A stretch of 64,000 nucleotides of DNA, from assembly GCA_958298945.1 (NCBI GenBank), contig OY282610.1:29710167-29774166 (forward strand), in the 5' to 3' direction. Below the pieces are notes generated by a model that saw only the letters and a list, made by a program, of their open reading frames with translations, searched no databases and had not been told where the DNA came from. Shown piece by piece: positions 12,400 to 22,224 of this stretch (position 1 is its first letter; every line of letters starts with the position of its first letter). The stretch is from Atherix ibis (Eukaryota > Arthropoda > Insecta > Diptera > Athericidae). The translations under genes and the position numbers were made by a program.

Positions 12400-13130
12400 A
12401 TAACATTATTCAAATGGCCGCCTCTGCTCCATTTACAAAACCGAATAGGATGGTTGCAATTTTCGACCACCTCGCGCAATAAATCCGGCCATATTTTACG
12501 TATTTTGCGTTAAATATTCAATTTTAATCCATCAATGGTTGCTGGTTTATTGAAATAGACGCATGATTTCAAATAACTCTACAAGAGAAAGTCCGAAGAT
12601 GTTAAATAACAACTTCTTGAAGGCCATTACACATCTACATTTCTTGAAATTATCAACTTGCCAAAATGTTACCGCAATAAATCGATTGTGGCATTGGCTA
12701 TGCGTCTTGTTAAAACCACATATTTATTAAATCAATTACTTCCAATTCAGGGTACAAAAAATTCCTTGTCATCGATCTGTACCGCTCAGCGTTTAGAGTA
12801 ATAGGCAATTCGTTCTTCCTTTTGACAAAAATGAGGACCGGTGACGTCACAAAACGGTCACTTTTTCCAGTGATGACAATTTTGTTTATATCAGAGCAAA
12901 ATCAGTAAATTCACGGCGTTTGCGATGGTCCAACGAATTCAATTCTTATGTGATAAGAATTTTGTAAGAATGTAAGCCCAAATCCAACCGTTAAAAAATA
13001 CCATATTATTGTGACAGACAATCCCAAATATTGAGAACGCCTTGAAATTGATAAATTATGCATCTTCATCAAAACTTTTGGGCCTTAACGTCAGCAAATA
13101 TTCTCGGATCTTCATCTTACTAGTATGCGA
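12400..13130 (-). pseudogene. second Tc1/mariner-superfamily transposase relic
   Basis: Minus strand, in several frames: an N-terminal helix-turn-helix remnant (DLGLHSYKILIT), DHRKRREFTDFAL, then GVTSPVLIFVKRKN and LNAERYRSMTRNFLYPELE, a degraded WF-QDA (normally FQQDGA), KPATID and the terminal SRGGHL block near 12420. The order matches IS630-related insect transposases ending in SRGGHL. It is heavily mutated. This differs from the 11357-11800 relic, which has another C-terminus. Confidence 0.6.
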
Positions 13131-13169
13131 ATATTGTGTAAAGAAAGATTGCGTTCAAAACTGTTATTA

Positions 13170-14500
13170 TGATTATAAATTGGAAGAAGTGCTCGATAAG
13201 TTGCAATAAAAGAACAATTATTATGATAAAAAATTTAGATAATTTCGAAGCGTTGTTGAGGCGTGTATTTAACTTATGAATAGATTAAAAACTTTACCGA
13301 ATATATCTGACAGTGATAAATGATTATGACCTTGTGCACATACATATTGAGTAATATGATCTAATCAGATTTGTGTTTTTTTTATAATTTCTAGATTGCA
13401 AAAGTTGGTAAAAATTTTGACAGGAAAAAAATTCTTGCTCTTCGGAATTATGTTTGAAGCATTATCGGCAATGGTTGTTATCTATTAACGGATTCAAAAA
13501 AATATCTTTATGGTATCTTTGTCTCTATATCTATACATCTCCTTTATCATATTATCTTTATCGTTCGTATAAACCTGAACTTTGTATTCTGTCTTTATTT
13601 ATCTTTCGGTTCTCTCTTTAGTTATTGTAACAATGTTAATGACTCAATATTCCTCAATATAATTTTTCACTAGAAATTATAAAAAAAAAATTCCACAAAT
13701 CCTGCATAGTCCACTTCTTCTCTCCCTTTCTGAAATAGGAAAGGATATTATTTCTCTCTTTGAGTAAGAAAATAAAGAATATTTTAAAAGTAAAAAAACC
13801 AAATACCTATAGACCTTATATTCGAATATACCATATAACCGATCAGTGCTCGTGTTTTAAATCCTTTTAAGACAAACAAAACATTGTCTTCTAAAACATT
13901 TTCTCAACTTATTACCATATTCAAAAGATTGCTTCAAAAATTTATTCAGCACACTTGTAAAACGATTTTCACATAATCTTGTTTAAAAATTGACGATGTG
14001 TTATAAATCACATAACTTATTATCATGATACCACATTGTAATGAATTTCAATAGAATATTTTATGTGTATATATTTTTTTTCTTTCATTTATATTTCTTT
14101 AAATTTTCGTAGGTGGAGGGTGGGTGTTTTTTTTTTTTTGGGTATTCTTTTACTTTTTGATTTAGTACAGGTAGTATATCTTAACGAAAAATTATTATGT
14201 TAAAATATTTTTATATAAATAAATATTTATATATGTGTGTATATATGTATGTATGCATATAGTATCTTGGGTATATAATATTATTTTTGTAGAAATTTGT
14301 CTGTAAAATCCGAATATAAATTACATCGTAAATCACAAATTTTTACCCTTATTTTTATTGCATATGTATGATGGGTACTATAATATATATTTTTTTATAT
14401 TTTATTTGAATTTTTTTTCTTTCTAACATTTACTTTTTTTTTGGTTGTTGTTGTTATTTTTTTTTGTTTTGTTTATTTCAAAAAAGAAATTCTTCCACTT
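13170..14500. other. AT-rich, no gene seen
   Basis: Contains TA/TG-rich simple sequence near 14220-14260 and long T runs near 14130 and 14450. No coding signal. Confidence 0.45.
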
Positions 14501-14502
14501 AC

Positions 14503-14800
14503 CTGTGTAGATAGCGGAAACTCTCCTGTGTCCTGTACGATTTCTTGCGTATTTTATTCATGTTTATTTTTATTTTGGTTTGTCTGTTTAGTGTGAAAGA
14601 AAAATACAAAATAAAACCCAAAAACATTTATACAACAGCAGACATACAGAAAATAACGCAGCAGAACCGTAGTAAAAATGTTCCATTGAATAAATTTGAA
14701 TTGTAAAATTTTCTTTTTCTTTTTTAAAGAACAAGAGTGCATGAGCTGCTTTGGGACTGTGTGCGCTTTCTTAATAACTACCATAATTTCAGAGATCTCT
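14503..14800 (-). other. candidate 5' leader exon of Mpcp
   Basis: The minus-strand sequence ...tttccgctatctacacag|gtaagtgg gives a strong splice donor at 14502-14501. The about 60 bases before it are less AT-rich than the surroundings and contain an ATG with a short frame (MNKIRKKSYRTQESFRYLH). If joined to the acceptor at 5805 this would be an upstream ORF overlapping the main start out of frame, and no in-frame ATG would precede the Mpcp start. The upstream boundary is unknown. The assignment to Mpcp rests only on strand, donor quality and the need for a leader exon. Confidence 0.4.
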
Positions 14801-15480
14801 TCAGTTTCCTTCTAAAATTATCCCTTTTTATGTGCGACTAGTGGTACTCCTGCATCTTTATATATCTTATATAAATATGGCTTTTTTTTTACCTTTTAAC
14901 ATTTTCCATAATATTTTTTGCCGACTCCATCCATATGCACATAAACCATACATCTTATGATGTGACTTTTGTTTTTATTAAACTTTTTTTTTTACACCAA
15001 ATTATATAATAATATACAACATTGCAAATTTTACCAAATCGTTTAGTTACAAATATTATCTAATATTATAGGAATTATAAGGAATTCAATTAAAAACAAA
15101 ATGAATCTTACTTTGAACTATTTTGGTAATAAGGAAGACATTTTTTTAAGATCATTAATTTTTATTGAAATATTTGCTTTTAAAATCAAATAAATTTTAA
15201 TTGCTATAAAATGAACATATCCACAAAAAAAAAGAGAACTTAAACAATTTCTACATATATTTGTGAGGTCTAGTACCAGCCTCTTCTATTAAAATCAGGT
15301 TGCCATGTGATCCTTATCGTTTTCAAGCTTATCTCACATGGGCCTAGCTACTGTCTACGGAGTTTTCCTACAAAATAACAAATAAAAATACTTTAACTAA
15401 ACAAACATGAATTAACAAAATTAGTTTGACGCACTTGCGCTATCTGAATTATCGATTTGTTCTTAAATTCCATTTAGTGT
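14801..15480. other. spacer between candidate Mpcp leader and the second E2 gene
   Basis: AT-rich. Any promoter of Mpcp should lie here if the leader exon is right, but I see no clear core promoter. The last part is 3' flank of the E2 paralog. Confidence 0.35.
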
Positions 15481-15486
15481 TTTATT

Positions 15487-16401
15487 CTACGCTAGCACTT
15501 CCTCAGTAGCATACTGCCGAATATATTCTTTTCCAAAGAAAAATTAAAAAAAAATCAATATATAATTCAGAAACCATACCAGCAATTCTCTTTCTGAATT
15601 CCTCTGGATTGGAAAGACACAGATTAGCTGCATCGGCGTTTAAAGGATCCATAGGGTTTGGAGATGCCAGTAGCGATGGCAAAAATAGCTCAAATACCTG
15701 AGTCAAAGCTGTGAATGTAGAAAAAGTTAATTATTAATTAGGAAATTTAAAACAAAGTGAAAGAGAGACAATAATTTTCTTACTAAAACGGGGATCCCAT
15801 TCGTCCCCTATTATATGTAAGCATATTAAACCAGTATATTCATCAATATTGGGATGAAATATTTTATTATTAAACCCTATGAGTGGAGGATCATTTGGGT
15901 AATTTTCTGATAAAAATACACGAATTGTCCATATCCCATTCTCATATGGGGCTAAAACAAAAAGTTTTCATATTATTAGAAACAAGCGAAATTATTGTAT
16001 AACAATCAATAAGTTACTGATGATAGCAACAAGTTATTGACTTCTCACTGTAATGTGACTTCGATAATAATAGTCAAAAAATATGTTATTAAACAGAATT
16101 TTTATTATATTTTAATAAAATTATGATTACTCTACAGAATTAAAGTAAAAAATAATTATAACAAATTTCTACTTACTTCCCTGTGGGCCATGGAATTTAA
16201 CAGTAAATCGATTTAAGTTATCTGACATATTAACCTCATATTGATTTTCGATTCTTAAATAAATTTATTTTATTTATGAAAATTCAAAATTATATTATAA
16301 TAAATTAAAATAAAAAAAGTCATAATAAAATAGAATTAAAAATCATACAATTTGTTAATGTCCGAACCGGCCCGACGTGTTCCATTATTTGGAGGATTCA
16401 T
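15487..16401 (-). CDS. UbcE2H: divergent UBE2H-type ubiquitin-conjugating enzyme paralog, 5 exons, short C-terminus
   Basis: Exons on the minus strand: 16401-16349, 16253-16177, 15951-15784, 15708-15580, 15527-15487 (53+77+168+129+41 = 468 nt, 155 aa). All introns are GT/AG and the frame is unbroken from MNPPNNGTRRAGSDINKL to ATEEVLA-stop. The order of blocks is that of UBE2H: N-terminal helix, FTVKFHGPQGTPYENG, HPNIDE (HPN motif), the active-site segment LICLHIIGDEW, FELFLPSLLASPNPMDPLN, NPEEFRKRIAEYIRQYATEE. The Cys is kept but the following Asp-Val is His-Ile and the normal N-x-W is G-D-E-W. The protein stops about 25 residues before the usual Ser/acidic UBE2H tail. Exon sizes 168 and 129 match the gene at 266-948. 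It may be a working, tissue-restricted E2, or may have reduced or altered activity. Confidence 0.88.
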
Positions 16402-16439
16402 TTTTGTTATTTCTTTTTATCCAAAAGGCTGACGTACTC

Positions 16440-17560
16440 TAGAAAAGAGATTTTCTTTTAGTTACTATTAATTATATATTTTTTTAATGCTTATTAATAT
16501 ATGTAATAAGAAAAATACATTAAAATGCCTACAAAGTCTTTTAATATAGTTTTAATAAATATAAATATTAAATCAATATTTTCAGATCAACGATGGCAAG
16601 TATCACCATTTTTTTAAATTTAAGAAACAAGAAAAAAATATGATTTCTTGTAATTAGTTCAGAAATCTTTATTTTTAAAAACTTTGCATACGTACATGTG
16701 AAAGTTATATTTATATAGCGAATATACAGGATAATAAATTCAGTATTATAAATTCAATAATAAAATTGTTTCTCAATTATCTTGTGAGTATAGCAGATTC
16801 TTTGCTTTTTATTGATTTTCTTTAAATTTAAAAAACTTTTTTGTATAATATATAAACATACACATATATGAATTTATTAAATTAAAAATAATTTTATTAG
16901 AATACAAATTATTTCGGGAAGAGTACTAGTGTTAAAACAGAATTGTAACTTTTGAACGTGAAAAAGAGCACATTACATTTTTTTTAATTATTAATGGTTA
17001 ATCATATTTTCACCGTTATTTTAAAATATTTTCATACTTTTAAATAATTTCAAATAAATAATGAAATTTTAATTAAACTGCATAAAAATTCACAATATTG
17101 TAATTCCGATAATTTCTGTCTTTTATTGAATAACCAAAACTAGGTTTTTCAATAACCCCGAAACCGAATTTGACAATTGATTCTATTATACGAGCAAAAC
17201 ATCGCCTGCACTTGATATTATATACCAAAAAAAAAGCCTACTCTTTTAAGAAAAACTTAAATATAAATATCGCCTGCTCTGTTAAGAACTATTAAAACTG
17301 AGTGAAAAAAATAGAGTAGAAATTTAAGAAAAATAGAATATTAGACAAGACATGGGTTTTGTTGTCAAAATTTGTTGACTTCAGTTTTTTAATATTATTA
17401 AATTGTCCATTAATAACGATAGGATAGTTAAATGATCTTCAAAATCAGTTCTCTATTATTTGGATTATAAATGAATAAGGATAAAAAGAATTTTCCATTT
17501 TTTTCTTTATTCCGCATTTTAATTGTAATTATTTTTATAGGATGGGGAAATTAACTCTAA
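16440..17560. other. AT-rich, E2 paralog upstream region, no gene seen
   Basis: On the minus strand a possible leader acceptor (cttttctag) occurs near 16440, about 40 bases before the ATG. Otherwise AT-rich sequence with no coding signal. Confidence 0.35.
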
Positions 17561-17564
17561 GCCC

Positions 17565-17695
17565 AATCTGCCTAGAGGACAGCAGCTTCGAACGGGAATA
17601 CTTTGGTGTGCAACTATAGTTACAACGCTGATCTACTGCGCTATTATATAACTCTAAGCCCAATCTGCCTAAAGGATAGCAGCTTTAGAATAAAC
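17565..17695 (+). repeat. direct repeat of about 36 bp at the front of an RTE-like relic
   Basis: The block beginning aactctaagcccaatctgcc occurs at about 17553-17590 and again at about 17650-17685 with two substitutions. It lies in GC-enriched sequence leading into the LINE relic. Confidence 0.6.
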
Positions 17696-17699
17696 TGAA

Positions 17700-19010
17700 C
17701 AGTAAAACGGCCAGAACCTACCCTATAGGAGCCACACTTCTATATATTTTCGCTCCTCCTTTTACAGCCGGACTTGAGACCGTGCCAACGGGATCGTCAG
17801 CAAACTGGTTAATTGCGGCGGCGAGACGCTACACCAAATGGTTCATCAATTAATGGTCCTTGTATGAGACAGTGAATAAAAAAATTATTGGCCCATATCA
17901 GAGAGGCTTCACTCTAGGCAAATCAGCAACAAATCAGATCTTCTTGAAGAAATATAGTCAACAGAGCCCCTATTTTTTCTTCGAATTTAAGGCCATTTAT
18001 GCTAGCATTGCCAGGGTAAAGCTCTACAGATCCATGAGAGAGTTTGGTTTCCCAAAAAAAAATTGACAAGACTGACTATGCTGACCATGACTAATGTCAG
18101 AGCAAGAGTAAAAGCAGTCTAAGTAATTTTAGACCCATTTAACATGCGCAATGGTCTCCGGGAAGGAAAAAGTATGTCATCTATAATATGGTACTGGAAA
18201 AAGCGAATCGTGACGCAGGGATCAGTATGAGAGTTTCCATCCTTTTAAAGCCAGCTCAGCTTTTAGAATATGCCAACGAAGTCCACTCTATTGTACGAGA
18301 GGTCTTTATCAAGAATGAGCCGGCGGCGAAAAATCTAAGTCTATACATAAATGATGACAAAACAAAGTACATGGTGTCAGCGTCGGCATCAAAGGCAAGA
18401 CCAATTAGCACTAGTCCTATACAAATGAAAGATTATAGAATAGGTTATTCATTTACCTGTTTGGGGTCAAGGATTGCAGAGCCTCCTTCGGTAGTGTAGA
18501 TAATTTCGCCCGAAAATTCTGACCAAAACATTGAAGCCATTGCTGTACATACAACTAGTCTTACCAGTCGTCATATATTCTTAGAAAACTTGGGTTACTC
18601 ATTGCGAAAGGGCAAAAACCATTACAAACTCTTGCCCGCATTCGAGAGGAGGATCCTTGGAAAAATGTTTGGCCACCTATATGAGTAACCTATTTAACGA
18701 CGAGATTCTGGAGAGACCACCTGGTTGTGGATAAAATTAAGCTCAAAAGGATGCGATGGGGTGGACACATAATCTGTATCGATGAGGATGATCCTACCCG
18801 GACAAGATAGTACCTGCCTTCGGTGGAGCGACGCCAAAAACATGCTGAGAGTGTCGAACTGGTAGTACCTGCCTTCGGTGGAGCCATGACGACAAAAACA
18901 TGGTGAAAGTGTCGAACTGGAAAACTGCGCTGCGAATTTGGGACGTGTGGAGTCCTTTGAGTCATCATGGCCAGACCAGACTCGCAGTGTTCACGTCGTT
19001 AATTATTCTG
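17700..19010 (+). mobile_element. RTE-like LINE relic, reverse transcriptase domain (copy 2)
   Basis: Plus-strand RT blocks in order: GPYQRGFTLGKSATNQIF (17895), FEFKAIYASI, LYRSMREFGFP (usual LYKAMSSFGIP), NMRNGLREGKSMS (usual GLRQGDSLS), VLEKANRDAGISMR (18191), LLEYANEVHSIV (catalytic FADD degraded to YANE), INDDKTKYMVSAS, PIQMKDYRIGYSFTCLGS, then the thumb and WGGHI and the terminal NWKTAL region. Frameshifts and lost catalytic Asp residues show it is dead. A local tandem duplication at about 18809-18919 repeats the tacctgccttcggtggagc unit. Confidence 0.78.
18809..18919 (+). repeat. tandem duplication of about 55 bp inside the RTE-like relic
   Basis: Two adjacent units run from agtacctgccttcggtggag to gtgtcgaactgg, with a few substitutions and a 3-base length difference. 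The minus-strand copy at 1230-1320 has a single unit. Confidence 0.75.
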
Positions 19011-19353
19011 ATGAATTGTAAATATAACAAATTAGCTTGAATTATATATAAATACGAGTATATACAAATATGTTATTTAATCTTCGTTATCTTAAATGCA
19101 TTCTATTTAAAATATTATAAATATTTCCTTTCACAAATCAATTCATTAAATTTATTACAGAAAATGTTTGTATATGATTTATTTTTTGGTTTTTTCTTTT
19201 CTTTTATTTATATTTTTGTATTTCTAAATAATATAAATATTTAATGGATTACAATTGCTTATGCAAGTATCATTGATCTTATATATATTTTTTTTTTTTT
19301 TGAAAAAAAAAGCAACAGAAAAACATAAATTCTAGAACGACTGGATGAAGGAC

Positions 19354-19636
19354 TTACGTTGCAGATTCTCTCCCGTATTAGCAGCATTTAATTCGAAAAA
19401 TTCGCTCAAAAGCAATTTCTAGCGATTTGTGTATAAGCTCTTAATAGATTATTCCATATCGATTGGGGATAATAGGAAAAATATAATCGGGTAAAAAGGA
19501 AATTTATCTATTATCTTATGGACGTGTTCACAATGTTGTTCCAATGTAGACATATCGATCCGCTAAACCACGTATTTCTTTGGTCATATCCGTATACAAT
19601 TTTATTTTATAGATAGAATTTGGATGATGTTAAGAG
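19354..19636 (-). other. unassigned protein-like blocks with a splice donor (orphan exon or pseudogene)
   Basis: Minus-strand reading from 19636: PNSIYKIKLYTDMTKEIRGL then ADRY, and after a one-base frame change STLEQHCEHVHKI. From about 19418, LLLSEFFELNAANTGENLQ is followed by a good donor (caac|gtaagt) at 19353. The text looks like real coiled or helical protein rather than noise, yet it is frame-shifted and flanked by AT-rich DNA. I do not recognise the family. It could be a decayed exon pair of a host gene or of an element. Confidence 0.4.
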
Positions 19637-19639
19637 ATG

Positions 19640-20709
19640 AGCTGATATCTATTTAGGAAAAAAATAACAACAACTGAATAAAAAAAAAGTTTCCCCAAAA
19701 AAGAAATTGAAGGACATGCAGGAAGGATGAGACATATTGGATAGGAAGAAAAATTTTTGGTATTAAATATGTTTGCTTATAAGTAAATGATAATAAATTG
19801 AAATTAATTAAACAATACAAGATAGAAAAGGATAGATTCTTACGGCAAATAAATTTACTAATTTCTTGTGTATGGTGTGAATTTTATTCCCAAAAATTCC
19901 ATCAAAACTCTGTCATATGTGTATATGATGGCATAGGGAAAAGTATCGATGATATATGCTCCAAGAATATATGTGATAAGAATGTACATATGCATGCATA
20001 CGATTGAGAATTTATGTTTAGCTTTCCGGATTTATATGTATGTACAGGCACACTGTACATCCGTATAAGAATAAGGGCATCAACTATATTTGTTCATATT
20101 TTTTTATATTAACTTAACACGAGAAGTAAGTTTGGTATTTTTTCCATTAGCTTAATATCACACTTTTCGGTTATGTTTTTATCGAATTAGATATATTTAT
20201 TTGTAGTTCACATATGTAAAAATGATGTATGTATGGTTGTACATGCATATGGGCATATAAATGTATCTATGTTTAGACATAAGGCTAAAGTGGCATAGAA
20301 TAGGTAAAAGTGAATTTATCAACAGTACGATGATAGGTGTAATCGTCGTGTTATGCATAATTCATGAATTTTTCGAGACGCTTGGGAAGAATAGAGACTT
20401 ATTATCATTATTATTCTTTAGAGAGTGTTATGGTTTCGATTTTCCGCAAAGAAAAAAAAAACATTCTCTGCTCGATTTGTAATAAAAAATCATTTCCATT
20501 TATACTTACTAGTATTCTTTGAGATTATATTGTAATAATTTTATTTTTGAAAAATAATATAGAAAATATGAAAATTCTTTTTTAGAAAATTTTAAATTAA
20601 TTGGCATTCAGTATCAATTCTTGTAAATCTTTTCTTTATCAATATATCTAAGAGGATTATCCATTTTGCAGTTTGAAAAGTACAATTTTGTGATTTAAAA
20701 ATCGTTAAA
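19640..20709. other. AT-rich, no supported gene
   Basis: Several 60-75 codon frames exist (for example 19798-20007 and 20261-20482) but none has recognisable domains or splice context. Confidence 0.35.
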
Positions 20710-20711
20710 TA

Positions 20712-21861
20712 CGAGATCTGTTCAAAAAGTATCGTGGAATTTTGTATTTTTTCAAAAATTATTTATTTATTCATGAATATCTATTTTGTCCCCTTCAAAA
20801 TAATCCCCACAAGATATTATACACTTGTGCCAACGTTTTTTCCAATCCTCGAAGTACTTCAAAAAATCATTTTTTGTGATCTTGTTCAGCTCCTCCTTAG
20901 ATGCTGTCTTTATCTCCTCAATCGTAGCGTAACGTCGTCCTTTCATTAGGCTCTTCAGTTTTCGGAATAAGAAAAAGTTACAAGTGGCTAGATCTGGGGA
21001 ATACGGTAGCTGCGGTATTATTAGTGTGTTGTTTTTGGGCAAAAAGTCGCGCACAAGCAACGATGCGTGAGCAGGGGCGTTATCATGGTGCAAAAGCCGG
21101 GCCTTTCCGGCGGATTGCTTTGCGCAACTTGCGTATAACTTGCAGGTAATATTCCTTATTGACCGTTCTACCATGTGCCAAGAACTAATGATGCACCACG
21201 CCCCTGCAATAAAAGGAAACTGTAAGTAAAAATTTCACATTAGACCGAATTTGGCGCACTTTTTTCGGTATTGTCTCGTGCGGCAGCTTCCATTGGGATG
21301 ATTGAGCTTTGGTTTCCACGTCATAATCATAAACCCATGATTCGTCACCAGTTATGACCCTCTGGAGCAAATTTGGGTCATCGCGGACAGAGTCCAACAG
21401 CTCCTTAGCAATATTATCGTGATGTTGTTTTTGGTCGAAATTGAGCAATTTTGGTACGAATTTGGCGGCGACCCGTCTCACGACCAAATCATTGGTAAAA
21501 ATCTAATGGCACGAGCCAATCAATATGTTTAAGTCCTCAGAAACTTCTCTAACGGTGATTCGACGATTGGCCAAAACTATTTTCTTCACTTCATCAATGT
21601 TTTCATTGTCAACATTCGGAATGCGTCCGCGCAATTAATTTTGTTTTTCACACAAAATTTGATACAGATTCTTTGATCCATTTTTTGGAATCGGCAAAAA
21701 TTGGAGACGAACCAAAACGCGTGCAAGCAAAGCAGCTGTCAAAAATTAAGTGAACATTCAAAATGGCCGAACTTTTCGGCATAAGTGAGGGACATGAGTA
21801 CCAACATAACGCCACAAAAATCGAAAATTCAAAATTCGCGATACTTTTTTAACATACCTCG
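20712..21861 (-). mobile_element. mariner element, near full length, inactivated (family A)
   Basis: Terminal inverted repeats of about 30 bp (cgagatctgttcaaaaagta at the left, its relative cgaggtatgttaaaaaagta inverted at the right) with TA duplications at 20710-20711 and 21862-21863; 1150 bp. The minus strand encodes mariner transposase pieces: VITGDESWVYDYD (first Asp kept), HHDNAPAHASLLVRDFL (second Asp kept), YSPDLATCNFFLF, where the third catalytic Asp of DD34D is Asn, then RRYATIEEIKTASKEEL and the end DWKKRWHKCI..GDYFEGDKI. A small deletion precedes HHDNAPAH and the N-terminal half is frame-shifted. It is not able to encode an active enzyme. Confidence 0.9.
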
Positions 21862-21879
21862 TATATTTGGTATTTGTGA

Positions 21880-22100
21880 TCAAAAAATTCTTATTGTCGA
21901 TTGTCTATTTTGTTAGTTACATAATTTGTTTGTGACTGAAATGAAAGTGACCAACAAAATTAGGTTATAAAAATTTTCATTGCATAATTGTGTCAGTCAC
22001 TATAATAACAGTGACTTAAAAAACTATGTAATTAAAATCAGCATTGTGTAATTTTGTCAGTTACTGTATAAACAGTGACATACAAAACTATACAATTTCA
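21880..22100. repeat. three degenerate tandem units each containing a short palindrome
   Basis: Units of about 60-70 bp near 21915-21970, 21975-22035 and 22040-22095 share the pattern cataattgtgtcagtcacta...aacagtgac...aaactatgtaat. The gtcact...agtgac core is an inverted repeat in each. It lies between two transposons. Confidence 0.6.
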
Positions 22101-22224
22101 ATCTTAATAGAGATACTTTTAAATGTTCATTTTGTTGTTTAATAACACAGATTATTTATTTGATAATTATCCAAAAGGTTTGGCATTTTATATGATGAAT
22201 AGTTTAGCTATAAAACAATACGTT

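Larger units (their letters stand above)
9917..13163. mobile_element. composite of decayed DNA-transposon material, possibly bounded by a 16-bp inverted repeat
   Basis: The 16-mer agttttgaacgcaatc at about 9918-9933 recurs inverted at 13146-13161. Between them GC content is clearly higher at 9930-11210 and 12400-13100 than in the flanks. It contains a frame beginning MSEEELYDDGSDVEF (10278, + strand, stop after about 27 codons), unassigned minus-strand frames (10690-10492 and about 10958-10840), a Tc1-type terminal segment at 11357-11800 and a second Tc1-type transposase relic at 12400-13130. Whether the inverted 16-mers bound one element or are coincidental cannot be decided here. Confidence 0.4.
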
